Assembly (NCBI RefSeq): GCF_002849895.1
Contig: NZ_CP018867.1
Location: 1,054,001 to 1,118,000 of the forward strand
DNA: 64,000 nucleotides
Source of the DNA: Companilactobacillus alimentarius DSM 20249
Lineage (GTDB): Bacteria > Bacillota > Bacilli > Lactobacillales > Lactobacillaceae
Direction: 5' to 3'
The first letter of the stretch is position 1, and every line of letters begins with the position of its first letter. The position numbers were made by a program, and so were the translations under genes. A model generated the notes under the pieces. That model worked only from the letters and a program-made list of their open reading frames with translations, was not told the origin of the DNA and ran no database searches. Below are positions 44,880 through 55,580 of the stretch, piece after piece.

Positions 44880-46604
44880 TTACTTATTCAAGTATTCTTC
44901 AACAAGCTTCTTATTATCTTCATTAGTAATTGATTCATTAACAGCACGATCTGCTAGTGTAGCAAGATCCTTTGTGCTTAATTTCTTCATTAAACTTCTT
45001 ACACGAAGAACTGATGTGGCACTCATTGAATACTCATCAAGACCCATGCTCAAAAGCAATGGAAGCATTGTGTTGTCACCAGCAGCTTCTCCACACATGC
45101 CGGCCCACTTGCCTTCCTTATGAGCTGATTCAATAACATGTTTGATCAATCTCAAAATTGAAGGGTTGTATGGTTGATAGAGGTATGAAACATGTTCATT
45201 ACCACGATCAGCGGCCATTGTATATTGAATCAAGTCGTTAGTACCAATACTAAAGAAATCAACTTCCTTAGCAAATTGGTCAGCCAATACAGCTGCGGCA
45301 GGAACTTCCATCATCATTCCTAATTGAATGTCGTCGGAAACCTTTACACCGTCTTTAACTAACTTAGATTTTTCTTCTTCAAAGACCTTCTTAGCATCTC
45401 TGAACTCTTGTAAAGTACCGATCATTGGGAACATGATACGTAGATTACCAAAAGCAGAAGCACGGAGCAACGCTCTTAATTGAGTTCTAAAGATTTCTTG
45501 TCTGTCCAAACTGATACGGATAGCACGATAACCTAAGAATGGGTTCATTTCTTCTGGAAGTGGTAGGTATGGCAAGTGCTTATCACCACCGATATCCATT
45601 GTACGGACAACGACTGCCTTACCATTCATTCCTTCTAGAACTTTCTTATAAGCTTTGAATTGATCTTCTTCAGTTGGAAGACTATCTGATTGCATGTACA
45701 AGAATTCTGTACGATACAAGCCAATACCTTCGGCACCATTATCAATAACACCCTTTAAGTCATCAGGTGTACCAATATTAGCAGCGATATCAAAGTGCTT
45801 GCCATCAGCTGTAACTGAAGGTTCGTCCTTTAACTTCTCCCATTCAGCTTTTTCTTCTGCGAAGTCTTTAGCTTTTTGAGTATAGCTCTTAATATCTTCA
45901 TCAGATGGATCAACGATAGCAGCACCGTTTAGTCCATCAACAATAACAGTGTCTCCAACCTTAACATCCTTAGTAATTGTGTCAGTACCAACAACAGCAG
46001 GCAATTCAAGTGAACGTGCCATAATAGCTGAGTGGGCTGTACGACCACCGATATCAGTTACAAAGCCTTTAACATACTTCTTATTCAATTGAGCTGTATC
46101 ACTAGGTGTCAAATCATGAGCTATAATTACCACTTCATGATCGATCAAAGCTGGATTTGGTAATTCAACTCCTAATAAATGAGCCATGACACGTTTTGTA
46201 ACGTCACGAACATCAGCAGCTCTCTCTTGCATGTATGGATTATCTGTCATACCTTCGAAGATTGAAATAAAGTTTTCCGAAACATCATGCAATGCTTGTT
46301 CAGCATTAACACTCTTATCAGAAACTTCTTTTTCAACTGCGCCTGTAAATTCTGGATCAGCCAAAATCATCTTGTGGGCATCAAAAACTTGAGCTTCCTC
46401 TTCACCTAGAGATTCCTTAGCGGTATCTCTGATTTTTGTAAGCTCATCATCTGATGTTGAAATAGCATCCTTAAGACGACTGATTTCTGCATCAGCATCT
46501 GAAATACTTTTCTTAGTGAAAGACAAATCTGGTTGAACTAAAAGGTATGCTTCAGCAGTAGCGATACCATCACTAGCTGCAATTCCCTTAATAGTTTTAA
46601 CCAT
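44880..46604 (-). CDS. ptsI: PTS enzyme I (phosphoenolpyruvate-protein phosphotransferase)
   Basis: The 574-residue enzyme takes phosphate from PEP and passes it to HPr, driving all PTS sugar uptake. The phosphohistidine region [21 protein letters not shown] (around residue 190) is intact, as are the PEP-binding RTEFLYM, the substrate loop and the catalytic cysteine region GMCGEAAGD. The start codon overlaps the ptsH stop (TAATG), so the pair is translationally coupled. Length is normal. Confidence 0.97.
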   Translation of the reverse strand: MVKTIKGIAASDGIATAEAYLLVQPDLSFTKKSISDADAEISRLKDAISTSDDELTKIRDTAKESLGEEEAQVFDAHKMILADPEFTGAVEKEVSDKSVNAEQALHDVSENFISIFEGMTDNPYMQERAADVRDVTKRVMAHLLGVELPNPALIDHEVVIIAHDLTPSDTAQLNKKYVKGFVTDIGGRTAHSAIMARSLELPAVVGTDTITKDVKVGDTVIVDGLNGAAIVDPSDEDIKSYTQKAKDFAEEKAEWEKLKDEPSVTADGKHFDIAANIGTPDDLKGVIDNGAEGIGLYRTEFLYMQSDSLPTEEDQFKAYKKVLEGMNGKAVVVRTMDIGGDKHLPYLPLPEEMNPFLGYRAIRISLDRQEIFRTQLRALLRASAFGNLRIMFPMIGTLQEFRDAKKVFEEEKSKLVKDGVKVSDDIQLGMMMEVPAAAVLADQFAKEVDFFSIGTNDLIQYTMAADRGNEHVSYLYQPYNPSILRLIKHVIESAHKEGKWAGMCGEAAGDNTMLPLLLSMGLDEYSMSATSVLRVRSLMKKLSTKDLATLADRAVNESITNEDNKKLVEEYLNK

Positions 46605-46870
46605 TATTCTGCCAATCCTTCCTTTGTCATTGTTTCTCCAATAGCAGCAACTGCATCACTAGCATCGTCACCATCAGCTGTAATTGTAACGTCAGCACCT
46701 TGGCCAACACCGAGTGACATAACACCCATGATTGACTTCAAGTTTACTGATTTGCCTGAGAATTCAATGTTAATGTCTGAGCTAAATTTGCTAGCTGTTT
46801 GTACCAACATAGTAGCTGGACGTGCATGGATACCTGTTTCTGCAATAATGTGAAAATCTTTCTTTTCCAT
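46604..46870 (-). CDS. ptsH: Phosphocarrier protein HPr
   Basis: HPr (88 residues) carries the active-site histidine in GIHARPA (His-16 by count) and the regulatory serine in [10 protein letters not shown]. Phosphorylation at this serine makes HPr a co-repressor for CcpA, so it is the sensor for the cre sites in this window. The ATG at 46870 follows GGTGAGG. It is the first gene of the ptsHI operon. Confidence 0.97.
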   Translation of the reverse strand: MEKKDFHIIAETGIHARPATMLVQTASKFSSDINIEFSGKSVNLKSIMGVMSLGVGQGADVTITADGDDASDAVAAIGETMTKEGLAE

Positions 46871-47029
46871 AATTAATACCTCACCATATAATATAAAATT
46901 CTGTAGTTACACTACAAATATTCACTAATTAATTTACCATTATCTTCAATTTTTCACAAGGGGTTTGCATAAAAAATAGCGATATAACACAGTCATGATA
47001 AGACGTTTAACGCTTACAACCCCTGTCGC

Positions 47030-47043
47030 TGAAAGCGTTTATA
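47030..47043. promoter_or_regulatory. cre-like site at the ptsH promoter
   Basis: TGAAAGCGTTTATA matches the cre consensus except at the penultimate base. A -10 hexamer TATAAT for ptsH (minus strand) lies at 47043-47048, touching the site. A -35-like TTCAAT is found 17 bases further. A 12-bp inverted repeat (47048-47079) covers the spacer and -35 region. The position suggests catabolite control of ptsHI, by inference. The rest of 46871-47121 is leader and spacer without an open frame. Confidence 0.5.
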
Positions 47044-47121
47044 TTATAAAACTTTTTCAGTGCTTATTGAAAAAGTTTTCCTAATAATCATTAAATAAAT
47101 AAAAATTTAAATTTTCAAGAC

Positions 47122-47157
47122 TTAGCACTTGCATTAGTCGAGTGCTAATTATATACT
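47122..47157 (+). promoter_or_regulatory. CIRCE element and promoter of clpE
   Basis: TTAGCACTT-N9-GAGTGCTAA (47122-47148) is the CIRCE operator of HrcA with one mismatch (T for C at the end of the left arm). A promoter TTGCAT (47129-47134), 17 bases, TATACT (47152-47157) is interleaved with it. HrcA binding would therefore block RNA polymerase at 37 degrees and release on heat stress. No CtsR direct repeat (GGTCAAA type) is visible, although CtsR controls clpE in many relatives. Confidence 0.9.
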
Positions 47158-47195
47158 ACCGTTGTATCCTGAGCAAAAGGAAAGGTGGGGTGCGT

Positions 47196-49397
47196 ATGCT
47201 TTGTCAGAATTGTCATAAAAATGAAGCGACAATTCATTTATATACAAGTGTTAATGGTCAACGAACAGAAATCAATCTCTGTCAGGACTGTTATCAAAAA
47301 TTAAGAAATCAAACTAATGAAGGTATGAATAATATGGCACAAAATCCATCAGGTGGATTTTCTAGTTTTGAAGACTTGTTTAACGCCTTAAATGGTGCAC
47401 AACAACCTAATGCTTTTGAACAACAACAAGGTCCCCAAACTCAAGCTGGCGGTGGAAATGGAAATTCCCGTCGTCCTCGAGGTAATGGAGTCTTAGACCA
47501 ATATGGAGTTGATTTGACTGCTTTGGCTAAAAAAGGCCAAATTGATCCTGTTATCGGTCGTGACAAGGAAATAAACCGTGTAATCGAAATATTAAATAGA
47601 AGAACTAAGAATAACCCTGTTCTAATTGGTGAAGCAGGTGTTGGTAAAACTGCCGTCGTCGAAGGCCTAGCACAAAAAATTGTTGACGGTGACGTACCTG
47701 AAAAATTACAGAATAAACGCGTTGTTCGCTTAGATGTAGTTTCACTAGTTCAAGGTACTGGTGTACGTGGTCAATTCGAACAAAGAATGCAACAATTGAT
47801 CAATGAATTGCAAAAGAATAAGGAAATCATCTTATTCATCGATGAAATTCACGAAATCGTTGGTGCTGGTAATGCTGAAGGTGGTATGGATGCAGGAAAT
47901 GTCTTGAAACCTGCCCTAGCTCGTGGCGATCTACAACTAGTCGGTGCAACCACTCTAAATGAATATCGGACAATCGAAAAAGATTCCGCTTTGGAACGTC
48001 GTCTTCAACCTGTCCAGGTTAACGAACCTAGCATTGATGAAACGGTCCAAATTTTAAAAGGTATTCAACCAAAATATGAGGATTATCATCATGTAAAATT
48101 CTCAAATGAAGCTATCAAATCTGCGGCTGAACTATCAGCACGTTACATTCAGGATCGTTTCTTGCCAGATAAGGCAATCGATTTAATTGATGAAGCCGGT
48201 TCTAAAAAGAACTTACAAATCAATCATGTTGATATGGCTGATTTAGACAATAAGATTTCTGACGCTGAAGTTCAAAAACAAGCTGCTCTTCGTAATGAAG
48301 ATTATGAAAAAGCTGCTTACTATCGTGATCAAGTAACCAAATTCCAGCAAATGAAAGATGGCGCTAAGAGCGAGCCTGCTGACAAGAGTATTGTTACTGA
48401 AAAAGATATTCAAAAAATTGTTGAAGAAAAAACCAACATTCCCGTTGGCGAATTACAATCTAATGAACAGGCTCAATTGAAAGATCTTGAACCTGATTTG
48501 AAAGCTCATATTATAGGACAAGATAAAGCTGTCGGTGATGTGGCTCGTGCTATTCGCCGTAACAGAGTTGGTTTTAACAAATCTGGTCGTCCTATCGGAT
48601 CATTCCTATTTGTAGGACCTACTGGTGTTGGTAAAACCGAATTAGCTAAACAACTTGCTCGTGAGTTATTCGGTTCAGAAGATTCAATGATCAGATTCGA
48701 TATGTCTGAATATATGGAAAAACATTCAATTTCTAAGTTGATCGGTTCACCTCCAGGGTACGTTGGTTACGAAGAAGCTGGCCAATTGACTGAAAAGGTT
48801 CGTCGTAATCCATACAGTCTTATCCTATTAGATGAGATTGAAAAAGCCCATCCTGATGTTATGCACATGTTCTTGCAAATCCTCGATGATGGACGTTTAA
48901 CTGATTCTCAAGGTAGAACCGTTAGTTTTAAGGATACTATCATTATTATGACTTCTAATGCCGGTCAAGGCATGCAAGAAGCTAATGTAGGATTTGGTGC
49001 TGAAGCATCCGGTACGACTAATTCAATTATGAATCGTCTATCTGAATACTTTAAACCTGAATTCTTGAACAGATTTGATGGGATCGTTGAATTCAACTCC
49101 TTAACTAAGAATAACTTGCTTAAGATTGTTGATTTAATGTTAACTGATACTAACAATATGATCGCAGATCAAGGATTAAGCATTCATGTTACTAAAGATG
49201 CTAAAGATAAATTAGTCGATTTAGGATACAATCCTAAGATGGGTGCTCGTCCACTTCGTCGTGTGATTGAAGAACAAATTGAAGACAAAGTTGCTGATTA
49301 TTATCTAGATCATGCCAAAGATAAAGAATTACAAGCAAGTATTGTCAAAGGTGAAATTAAAATTTCTAAGTATAGTGCACCTGATACCGAAGAATAA
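47196..49397 (+). CDS. clpE: ATP-dependent Clp ATPase ClpE
   Basis: The 733-residue HSP100 protein has the ClpE layout. An N-terminal zinc finger ([14 protein letters not shown], then CQDCYQKL) is followed by a low-complexity Gln/Asn/Gly linker, AAA+ domain 1 ([11 protein letters not shown]), a short UVR-like coiled coil (about 380-400), AAA+ domain 2 ([15 protein letters not shown]) and a C-terminal domain. It unfolds damaged proteins for ClpP. The ATG at 47196 follows AAAGGTGGGG; the frame to 47142 begins inside the CIRCE element. An intrinsic terminator follows. Confidence 0.96.
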   Translation: MLCQNCHKNEATIHLYTSVNGQRTEINLCQDCYQKLRNQTNEGMNNMAQNPSGGFSSFEDLFNALNGAQQPNAFEQQQGPQTQAGGGNGNSRRPRGNGVLDQYGVDLTALAKKGQIDPVIGRDKEINRVIEILNRRTKNNPVLIGEAGVGKTAVVEGLAQKIVDGDVPEKLQNKRVVRLDVVSLVQGTGVRGQFEQRMQQLINELQKNKEIILFIDEIHEIVGAGNAEGGMDAGNVLKPALARGDLQLVGATTLNEYRTIEKDSALERRLQPVQVNEPSIDETVQILKGIQPKYEDYHHVKFSNEAIKSAAELSARYIQDRFLPDKAIDLIDEAGSKKNLQINHVDMADLDNKISDAEVQKQAALRNEDYEKAAYYRDQVTKFQQMKDGAKSEPADKSIVTEKDIQKIVEEKTNIPVGELQSNEQAQLKDLEPDLKAHIIGQDKAVGDVARAIRRNRVGFNKSGRPIGSFLFVGPTGVGKTELAKQLARELFGSEDSMIRFDMSEYMEKHSISKLIGSPPGYVGYEEAGQLTEKVRRNPYSLILLDEIEKAHPDVMHMFLQILDDGRLTDSQGRTVSFKDTIIIMTSNAGQGMQEANVGFGAEASGTTNSIMNRLSEYFKPEFLNRFDGIVEFNSLTKNNLLKIVDLMLTDTNNMIADQGLSIHVTKDAKDKLVDLGYNPKMGARPLRRVIEEQIEDKVADYYLDHAKDKELQASIVKGEIKISKYSAPDTEE

Positions 49398-49408
49398 TGG
49401 TGGTGCTT

Positions 49409-49443
49409 TAAGTGTGGATCAATTGTGATTCACACTTTTTTTT
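49409..49443 (+). terminator. Terminator after clpE
   Basis: AAGTGTGGATC and GATTCACACTT form a stem with one mismatch around a 6-base loop, followed by eight T. Confidence 0.9.
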
Positions 49444-49449
49444 GTACAA

Positions 49450-49501
49450 AAAAATGATGAGTGCAGTAACTAATATATAGTTATCACGCTCACCATTTTC
49501 T
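49450..49501 (-). terminator. Terminator after the PepSY lipoprotein gene
   Basis: AATGGTGAGCGTGATAACT and AGTTACTGCACTCATCATT form a long imperfect stem and are followed by seven T on the minus strand. Convergent with the clpE terminator. Confidence 0.85.
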
Positions 49502-49507
49502 ATATCA

Positions 49508-50077
49508 CTAATCATTTTCAACCTGTAAAACTTTCCCATTGTTTGCATTGATCTTAATATTTTTTTCTTGCGATCCCTTTTTAACAGTGACATCCCAATA
49601 TGTAGTTCCTAAATCCTTATCCAAGCTAAATTCTGTACTCTTACCACCCTTAACCTTCTTTTCAGCAATTCTAGCGGCTTTTTTCACACTAATTAAATTA
49701 CTCAAATCAAGGGTATCCGCTTTACGATCAGATTCATTTTGATCATCTTCATCCAACTCTTCTTGAGAATTTTGTAGGATCTTTTTATTTTTTGCGTTGA
49801 TATTAACTTGATATTCTTTTTGATCATCTATTCCTTCTACTTTATAGACAGGACCACGCAAAGATTTTTCCAATTCTAACGACGTTACAGAAGTATCAGG
49901 ATAAGTTTTTTGATAGACCTTTATAGCCTCATTAGCACTGACCTTAGTTTTACTAATTAATGTTTTTGAAGATTTTACACTACTACTCTCAGCATTATTA
50001 GCTTTATTAGAACATCCCCCAAGCAAAATAGATATGAATATTGCGACACCAAATCCGATTACACGTTTTTTCATCAT
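49508..50077 (-). CDS. PepSY-domain lipoprotein
   Basis: This 189-residue protein has a signal peptide with lipobox LLGGC (about Cys-22) and two PepSY domains (about 47-95 and 122-187), recognisable from SANEAIKVYQKTYPD...YKVEG...YQVNINAKNKKIL and SVKKAARIAEKKV...YWDVTVKKG...IKINANNGKVL. PepSY proteins are thought to inhibit extracellular proteases or sense the envelope. The acidic spacer (DEDDQNESDRK) sits between the domains. It lies after yesN with a 111-base gap and its own terminator, so it is probably independent of the glycan locus. Confidence 0.9.
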   Translation of the reverse strand: MMKKRVIGFGVAIFISILLGGCSNKANNAESSSVKSSKTLISKTKVSANEAIKVYQKTYPDTSVTSLELEKSLRGPVYKVEGIDDQKEYQVNINAKNKKILQNSQEELDEDDQNESDRKADTLDLSNLISVKKAARIAEKKVKGGKSTEFSLDKDLGTTYWDVTVKKGSQEKNIKINANNGKVLQVEND

Positions 50078-50188
50078 CGTATCCTCACTTATTCTATTAA
50101 TTACTATAGTTTAATTATACTGAAATGAGGGCATTCTTAGCAATTTAAAACTCGTGATATGAAATAATATGACATTTTTGAAAACCAT

Positions 50189-51661
50189 TTAAACATATTT
50201 CTTTCGATATTCTTTAGGTGAGATACCACAAATTATTTTAAAATTACGATAGAAATACGCTGTTGTCATATAACCTACTTTACTTGAAATCTCAGAAACA
50301 CTTTGTTTGGTTTCTTTCAATAAATACTGTGCTTGCTCAATTCGATATTCATTCAGGTACTTGGAAAAACTCATTTTTAATTCCTTTTTAAACAATTGTC
50401 CTAAATAATCAGAGTTTAAATGCAAACAATCTGAAACGTAACGTAGATTCAAGTCGTCTTGATAATTCTTCTTAATAATCTCTATTACTCGTCGTATGTT
50501 TTCTGAATAATCCTTATTTAAAGGATCACCGACGGAAACTTTTTCCAATACCTCTTTCAAAATATTTATAATATCTTGTAAATTTTCTGAATTATTAATT
50601 CTCATGACATAACCCTGATAATCATCATTATTGTGACCAATCTTGGCGTTAATTTCAGAATAGATCAAGAAGGCAATCTGTCTCACGTAAGATGGACTAG
50701 CTCCTTGTTTTGATAGTTCACTAAAAATTTGTAAAAATTCCTTATCTAGTTCTTCACAATCGTCCAAGGCAATCGCCTGCTTAACTTTGACTAAAGAAAT
50801 CTTAGGTAGAGTGGCTTGTTTTAGCCAATCAACTCGTAATTTGTTACTGCTAAATTCATTACTCTTCTCATAAAATTTATATATCGTCGACAATCTAACA
50901 GCTTGTTCATAGCTTTGACTAATATTATTCCAATCATAGACCGTTTCTCCAACAGTAATAAATGATTCTCCCGTAATTATCTGTCGGTCTTCCAGCTCAC
51001 GAACAAATTTTAAGAGTTTCCCTCGTCCACCAATAAAACCAATATCAATTACACGTCCCTGGCTAAATTTCAAGACTTGACCATATTCATCACAGAGATG
51101 ATCAATCCTTTCCGTATCGTCAACACGATTACAAGCAATCACAGTTAAACCATGTCCAATCAACTCAGGATTAATTCTCAATTGATGAAAAAGAGCCACG
51201 ATTTGATTTTTATCTAAATCATTTTCAAATAATTTTTTAATTTGCAAATTAAGAGAGGTTCTCGAATCTTGTCGCATAACAATTTGAGAATCTAATTTAT
51301 GTTTGACTTTCTTCAATGCCTCAACTAGTGCATTTGCATCAATTGGTTTCAAAATATAATCAACTGCTCCTAATTTTAATCCAGTTCGAACATAGTCAAA
51401 TTCCTGATATCCCGAAAGAATCATGAATTCAAATTGATGTCCTTGTTCCTTAGCAATTTTGACAAACTCCAGACCATTGATTTTCGGCATATTAACGTCG
51501 GTAATAATCAAATTGATTTCATTGGTACTCAAATATTCTAAAGCTTGCTTTGCGTTTCGAGCTGATTTGACTACTTCAAATCCATAATCTGACCACTTGA
51601 TTATTTTTTCTAATCCTTTCAAAATCATATATTCATCATCAATTATTAAAACTGAATACAT
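50189..51661 (-). CDS. YesN-type response regulator with AraC DNA-binding domain
   Basis: The 490-residue regulator has a receiver domain (about 1-120, phospho-Asp in LIITDVNMPKINGLEF) and a middle region of about 250 residues without clear motifs. A C-terminal AraC/XylS helix-turn-helix pair (about 390-490; LGQLFKKELKMSFSKYLNEYR and YMTTAYFYRNFKIICGISPKEYRKK) completes it. It pairs with the sensor kinase gene immediately upstream. Such systems usually activate the adjacent sugar ABC transporter. GGAGGAATA precedes the ATG, within the end of the kinase gene. Confidence 0.92.
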   Translation of the reverse strand: MYSVLIIDDEYMILKGLEKIIKWSDYGFEVVKSARNAKQALEYLSTNEINLIITDVNMPKINGLEFVKIAKEQGHQFEFMILSGYQEFDYVRTGLKLGAVDYILKPIDANALVEALKKVKHKLDSQIVMRQDSRTSLNLQIKKLFENDLDKNQIVALFHQLRINPELIGHGLTVIACNRVDDTERIDHLCDEYGQVLKFSQGRVIDIGFIGGRGKLLKFVRELEDRQIITGESFITVGETVYDWNNISQSYEQAVRLSTIYKFYEKSNEFSSNKLRVDWLKQATLPKISLVKVKQAIALDDCEELDKEFLQIFSELSKQGASPSYVRQIAFLIYSEINAKIGHNNDDYQGYVMRINNSENLQDIINILKEVLEKVSVGDPLNKDYSENIRRVIEIIKKNYQDDLNLRYVSDCLHLNSDYLGQLFKKELKMSFSKYLNEYRIEQAQYLLKETKQSVSEISSKVGYMTTAYFYRNFKIICGISPKEYRKKYV

Positions 51662-51664
51662 ATA

Positions 51665-53365
51665 TTATTCCTCCAAAAAGATTTGCATTTTGACAGTTAC
51701 TCCGTTAAATCGATTATTGGTAATAAACATTTTAAAGTCATGTCCAAATGCCCCCATCATTCGTGCCTTAACATTCATTAATCCAATAGATCGATTGCCA
51801 TTAATTGATTTCACTTCTTGTGAAGCTAATTTATCATTCAAATCTTTCAATTGTTCTTCAGTCAACGGCGTCCCATTATCAGCTATCGAGATCTCCACCA
51901 TATTCTTTAATTTATCTGCCCTAATATGAACCGCATTGTCAAATCTTTCCAAATCTATTCCATGTCCAAAATAATTTTCAATTAATGGCTGGATAATAAA
52001 TTTAGGAACTTTCATTTTTTTTAATTTCTCATCTAAATTTAATTGATATCCAATTTGATCAGGAAAACGCATTTGATACAAATAAATGTATTTTTCTGCA
52101 AATTCAAATTCTTTATCCAATGTCACCGTTGATTCTTGACTAATATTATTTCTTAATAAATTAGCAAAACTAAATACAACATCCGCCAACTCCTTTTGGC
52201 CCTCGTTAATGGCATACATCCGAATGTATTCCAAAGTATTATAGAGAAAATGTGGATTTATTTGTGATTGGAGGGCCTTCATATTAGCATCTTTTTGTTC
52301 CAATTGAAGCTGATATATTTGTAAAACATATTGATCAATCGCATCCAACATATCATTTATTCCTGTCGCTAAAGTGTTTAACTCACCTTCCTGGGTTGGT
52401 ACCGGCACACGGGTTTTTAAATTTCCATTTGAAATTGCATCTAAAGAATCTGTCATGGCTTTTAGGTGTATACGATAATTATGAAAAATATATTTCAAAC
52501 TCCACCATAAAAATCCATCAATTACAATTGCACCTACTAGAAATATCAACAAATTAAAGGCTATACGTCGATAAATTATCACTTTAGGAACTAATCCAAT
52601 TATTAGATCACCATTACCGGCTACTTGTTTTTTCAAGAAATATTTCTTCTTCAATACATTTAACAATATATCTTCTTGATTAGGATTCTGTGTTAATACT
52701 TTATTTGCATAACCAGACAATTGAGAATTAAAACTATATCTTATCCTCCCCAAATTAGACATTACAAAAACTTGTAAATCCGATTTATTGGGAGAATACG
52801 ATAAATTATCATCAAGATTCTTTATTGGAAAATTAACAATAACCGAGCCAAAGGATTGAAAAGTAGCATCGTTAATTAAAGGAACACCATAATATAATCC
52901 CTCGGATGTCAACTTCTTGGCGTCGACTCTCACTCCACCTGGATTGTCTGGTGTTAAAATAATTCCCTGACTTTCTTGATTCAAAGTAAATGCAATTCTA
53001 TTAGAATTATTATTTTGCATAAAATCAGCTGCTTGATTAGGTAAAAAATAAAAGTCCTCTTCATTAGAGTGATTTTGACTATAGGTTAAATAATCGGCTG
53101 AATTTAATTGAAAAAAGTTTTGTAAGTTCTTCACTTTAGATGGCGTTTGAATAATATTCTTAGCAAACTGATTAGCTTCAGCCTGCTCAACATTAATCAC
53201 TAATGAAGTTCGATTAACTCCGGACATCAGGGTTTGATTCATGCTTCCAAAAATATCATGTATTTTAAAAATAGCCATTATAACCGCAAATAAGGTAATG
53301 GTAGTCACCATTACCTTAATATAGAATGTCATTAACTTTTGTAAATTATAACGATTCCTTAACAT
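51665..53365 (-). CDS. YesM-type sensor histidine kinase
   Basis: The 566-residue kinase has two membrane helices (about 10-35 and 270-293) that bracket an extracellular sensing domain of about 230 residues. A HAMP segment follows, then the His-kinase region of the LytS/YesM class (SQINPHFLYNTLEYIR) and an ATPase domain (DNGTPL, SIGLMNVKARM). The ligand is likely a sugar or binding protein complex related to the linked transporter. The stop is four bases from the yesN start. The ribosome binding site is weak. Confidence 0.92.
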   Translation of the reverse strand: MLRNRYNLQKLMTFYIKVMVTTITLFAVIMAIFKIHDIFGSMNQTLMSGVNRTSLVINVEQAEANQFAKNIIQTPSKVKNLQNFFQLNSADYLTYSQNHSNEEDFYFLPNQAADFMQNNNSNRIAFTLNQESQGIILTPDNPGGVRVDAKKLTSEGLYYGVPLINDATFQSFGSVIVNFPIKNLDDNLSYSPNKSDLQVFVMSNLGRIRYSFNSQLSGYANKVLTQNPNQEDILLNVLKKKYFLKKQVAGNGDLIIGLVPKVIIYRRIAFNLLIFLVGAIVIDGFLWWSLKYIFHNYRIHLKAMTDSLDAISNGNLKTRVPVPTQEGELNTLATGINDMLDAIDQYVLQIYQLQLEQKDANMKALQSQINPHFLYNTLEYIRMYAINEGQKELADVVFSFANLLRNNISQESTVTLDKEFEFAEKYIYLYQMRFPDQIGYQLNLDEKLKKMKVPKFIIQPLIENYFGHGIDLERFDNAVHIRADKLKNMVEISIADNGTPLTEEQLKDLNDKLASQEVKSINGNRSIGLMNVKARMMGAFGHDFKMFITNNRFNGVTVKMQIFLEE

Positions 53366-53378
53366 TTTTAAGCCCCGA

Positions 53379-53981
53379 TCAATTTAACTCCTCAACGTGC
53401 ATATGCCAATTTCTGCCTACATATTGAGTATAAATTATCATTAAACTAACTGTAGCAAATAAGATTAATCCGGAAAACTTATAGGTAACTCCAATAACAA
53501 CAGCTAATCCAATAATCTCTTTTATATTATCAAAAAAATTAAAAAAGAAATGCGCACAGGCAAGTTTGAAACCATTAATAATGTTAATTTCAAATCCAGC
53601 TTTGATGCTTAAAACGTATGCATAAATACAAATTGTCGAAAGTAAAACTATACCAATAATAAAATCAGTTACGATAAAAGATAGACCACGCAATTGCACA
53701 GACAAAAACAAACTATAACTTAAAACAACTGTTACAACAGCAAAGCTATAAAATAATTCATTACCAGCTGTGAAATTTTCTTTAAATAATTTCCAAGCAA
53801 TTTTCCAAGACACTTGGCCGTATTGAAATCCGTAGTCATAATATAATTCATTAACTACTAATAATGCTGGGCCAACTCCTAAGATTATTCCTCCACAAAA
53901 ACTTAGTCCCCAGAAAAATAAATTTAATTTAATTATCGTATATACTTTAATAAAAATTTGCTGTACCGCACGGGAAACCAT
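53379..53981 (-). CDS. DUF624 (YesL) family membrane protein
   Basis: The 200-residue protein has about five membrane helices and matches DUF624 (YesL), proteins commonly placed beside YesMN sensors and LplABC transporters. Its function is unknown; it has been suggested to assist the transporter or sensor. It is 13 bases upstream of the kinase gene, so the three are co-transcribed. GAGGTAAAG precedes the ATG at 53981. Confidence 0.85.
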   Translation of the reverse strand: MVSRAVQQIFIKVYTIIKLNLFFWGLSFCGGIILGVGPALLVVNELYYDYGFQYGQVSWKIAWKLFKENFTAGNELFYSFAVVTVVLSYSLFLSVQLRGLSFIVTDFIIGIVLLSTICIYAYVLSIKAGFEINIINGFKLACAHFFFNFFDNIKEIIGLAVVIGVTYKFSGLILFATVSLMIIYTQYVGRNWHMHVEELN

Positions 53982-54023
53982 ATCTTTACCTCTTTTCGAA
54001 GATCAAATCTTTAAAATTAGCAC

Positions 54024-54056
54024 AAAAGGAGGTTAGACTTTCTCCCTCCTTTTACG
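54024..54056 (-). terminator. Partial terminator between the binding-protein and yesL genes
   Basis: AAAAGGAGG and CCTCCTTTT form a 9-bp stem around a 12-base loop, with a short T tract. It likely reduces, rather than stops, read-through from the transporter genes into yesL-yesM-yesN. Confidence 0.7.
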
Positions 54057-54081
54057 CGTAAAGATTATTTATTATAATGAA

Positions 54082-55542
54082 TTACTTATTATTTCCATTT
54101 TTTTGAAATTCATCATATTGTTTTTGCATTTCTTTTTGAACTTTATCATAGCCAGCTTTCTTAAGTTCTTTATTCATCTTAGGAATTGTAGTGTCTGGAT
54201 CGGAAGTACCGGTCTGTAATCCAGCAAGATATTTGTTCATAACATTAGAAATATTTGTCATTTCTGTCTTGACATTCTTTGTATTAAATTGGAAGCCAAG
54301 AATTGGTGAATCAATTGATTTAGAAATATTATCTTTACGTTCTTGAATCATAGTGCTAGTAACGTCTGTTGTAGGTGTAATTTTATTGTTGTCACCTGTT
54401 TGCCATGGTGCTGAATGATATTTTTCCTTATAGCCTTTAAGTAATTTGACACGTTTCTTATTGTCAACATACTTCCATGCCTTGCCTTTTTCACCATAAA
54501 CTAAACCATTCAAGAGTTCAGGATCATTGTTGATGACACCAAGTACTTTAACTGCTTTAACTTTATTCTTCGAGTTATTACTTACAACATAATTGTACAT
54601 ACCAGCCTGAGCTGTCGTTTTAACAGCTGGACTCATTGGACGAGAAACAATTTCTTGACCAGCTGTCTGGGATAATTGATGATCTCCGTAATCGAAGGGG
54701 CCTTGTGTCTCTTGACGAGCAAACCATGTATCACCGCTTAATGGACGATCAGTATTATCAGTAGCTGCATCTTTTTGAATATAACCTTTCTTATAATAAT
54801 CGTGCATTGTTCTCAAAGTTTCTTTGTACTGAGTATTATTATAAGGATTGATAATCTTTTTACCCTTATTAACGGCGTCAACTGCAAATGGATAATCTTG
54901 ATCAATAACAAAGTCTAGATTTGAGCCAATACGGAAAGTAGGACCAGTAGAGAATGTCAAAACCTTCTTATTCTCTGAATGGAATTTGGCAAATACATCT
55001 TCCAAATCTTTATATGAGTTTATTTTGCTTACATCAATGTTATATTTATCCAAATATTTTTTATTAAACGATACAACTTGTTGTGCATATACGTTTCCGT
55101 TGATAGGCATAGTATAAAGTTTTCCATCAACCTTATTACCTTTAATATAAGCAGAGTTTAAATCCTTATATGCTGAAGGAGCGTATTTAGGAAGCATCTT
55201 AGTCAGATCTGTATAAGCACCTTTTTGTGCATTGACAGCGTAGTTATCGGCCTTAGCGATATCATATTTTTCACCTGATGAAACGATAACTGACATTTTC
55301 TGTGTATAATCACCCCAACCAATATATTGAATTTTGATTTTAGCTTTAGTTTTTTTCTCTAAAATCTTATTTGTCTTAGAAATCAAAGTATCATAATTCT
55401 TTGGTTTATCACCAATTTGATACATTAATAAGGTTGGTACATCACTGTCACTAGCCGATTTACTAGAACCACAAGCTGTCAATCCCACAGCTGTCATTGC
55501 TAATAATGCTGCGCCCATTGAACGTTTAACCCATTTCTTCAT
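54082..55542 (-). CDS. LplA-type extracellular solute-binding lipoprotein
   Basis: This 486-residue substrate-binding protein has a signal peptide with lipobox (VGLTACGS, Cys about 24) and a type I periplasmic-binding-protein fold (family 1, LplA/YtcQ-like). It delivers a carbohydrate to the LplBC permeases. The ATG at 55542 follows AGGGGG. The class commonly binds oligosaccharides or complex glycans. It lacks a dedicated ATPase beside it; MsmK further upstream fits that role. Confidence 0.9.
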   Translation of the reverse strand: MKKWVKRSMGAALLAMTAVGLTACGSSKSASDSDVPTLLMYQIGDKPKNYDTLISKTNKILEKKTKAKIKIQYIGWGDYTQKMSVIVSSGEKYDIAKADNYAVNAQKGAYTDLTKMLPKYAPSAYKDLNSAYIKGNKVDGKLYTMPINGNVYAQQVVSFNKKYLDKYNIDVSKINSYKDLEDVFAKFHSENKKVLTFSTGPTFRIGSNLDFVIDQDYPFAVDAVNKGKKIINPYNNTQYKETLRTMHDYYKKGYIQKDAATDNTDRPLSGDTWFARQETQGPFDYGDHQLSQTAGQEIVSRPMSPAVKTTAQAGMYNYVVSNNSKNKVKAVKVLGVINNDPELLNGLVYGEKGKAWKYVDNKKRVKLLKGYKEKYHSAPWQTGDNNKITPTTDVTSTMIQERKDNISKSIDSPILGFQFNTKNVKTEMTNISNVMNKYLAGLQTGTSDPDTTIPKMNKELKKAGYDKVQKEMQKQYDEFQKNGNNK

Positions 55543-55580
55543 GAACAAAACCCCCTATAATCTAGATATTTCTTCTATTT

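Noticed and set aside
46985..47020. GTTGTAAGCGTTAAACG near ptsH as a second cre
   Set aside because: The last two consensus positions (CA) do not match and the site lies within the leader. The better match is at 47030-47043.
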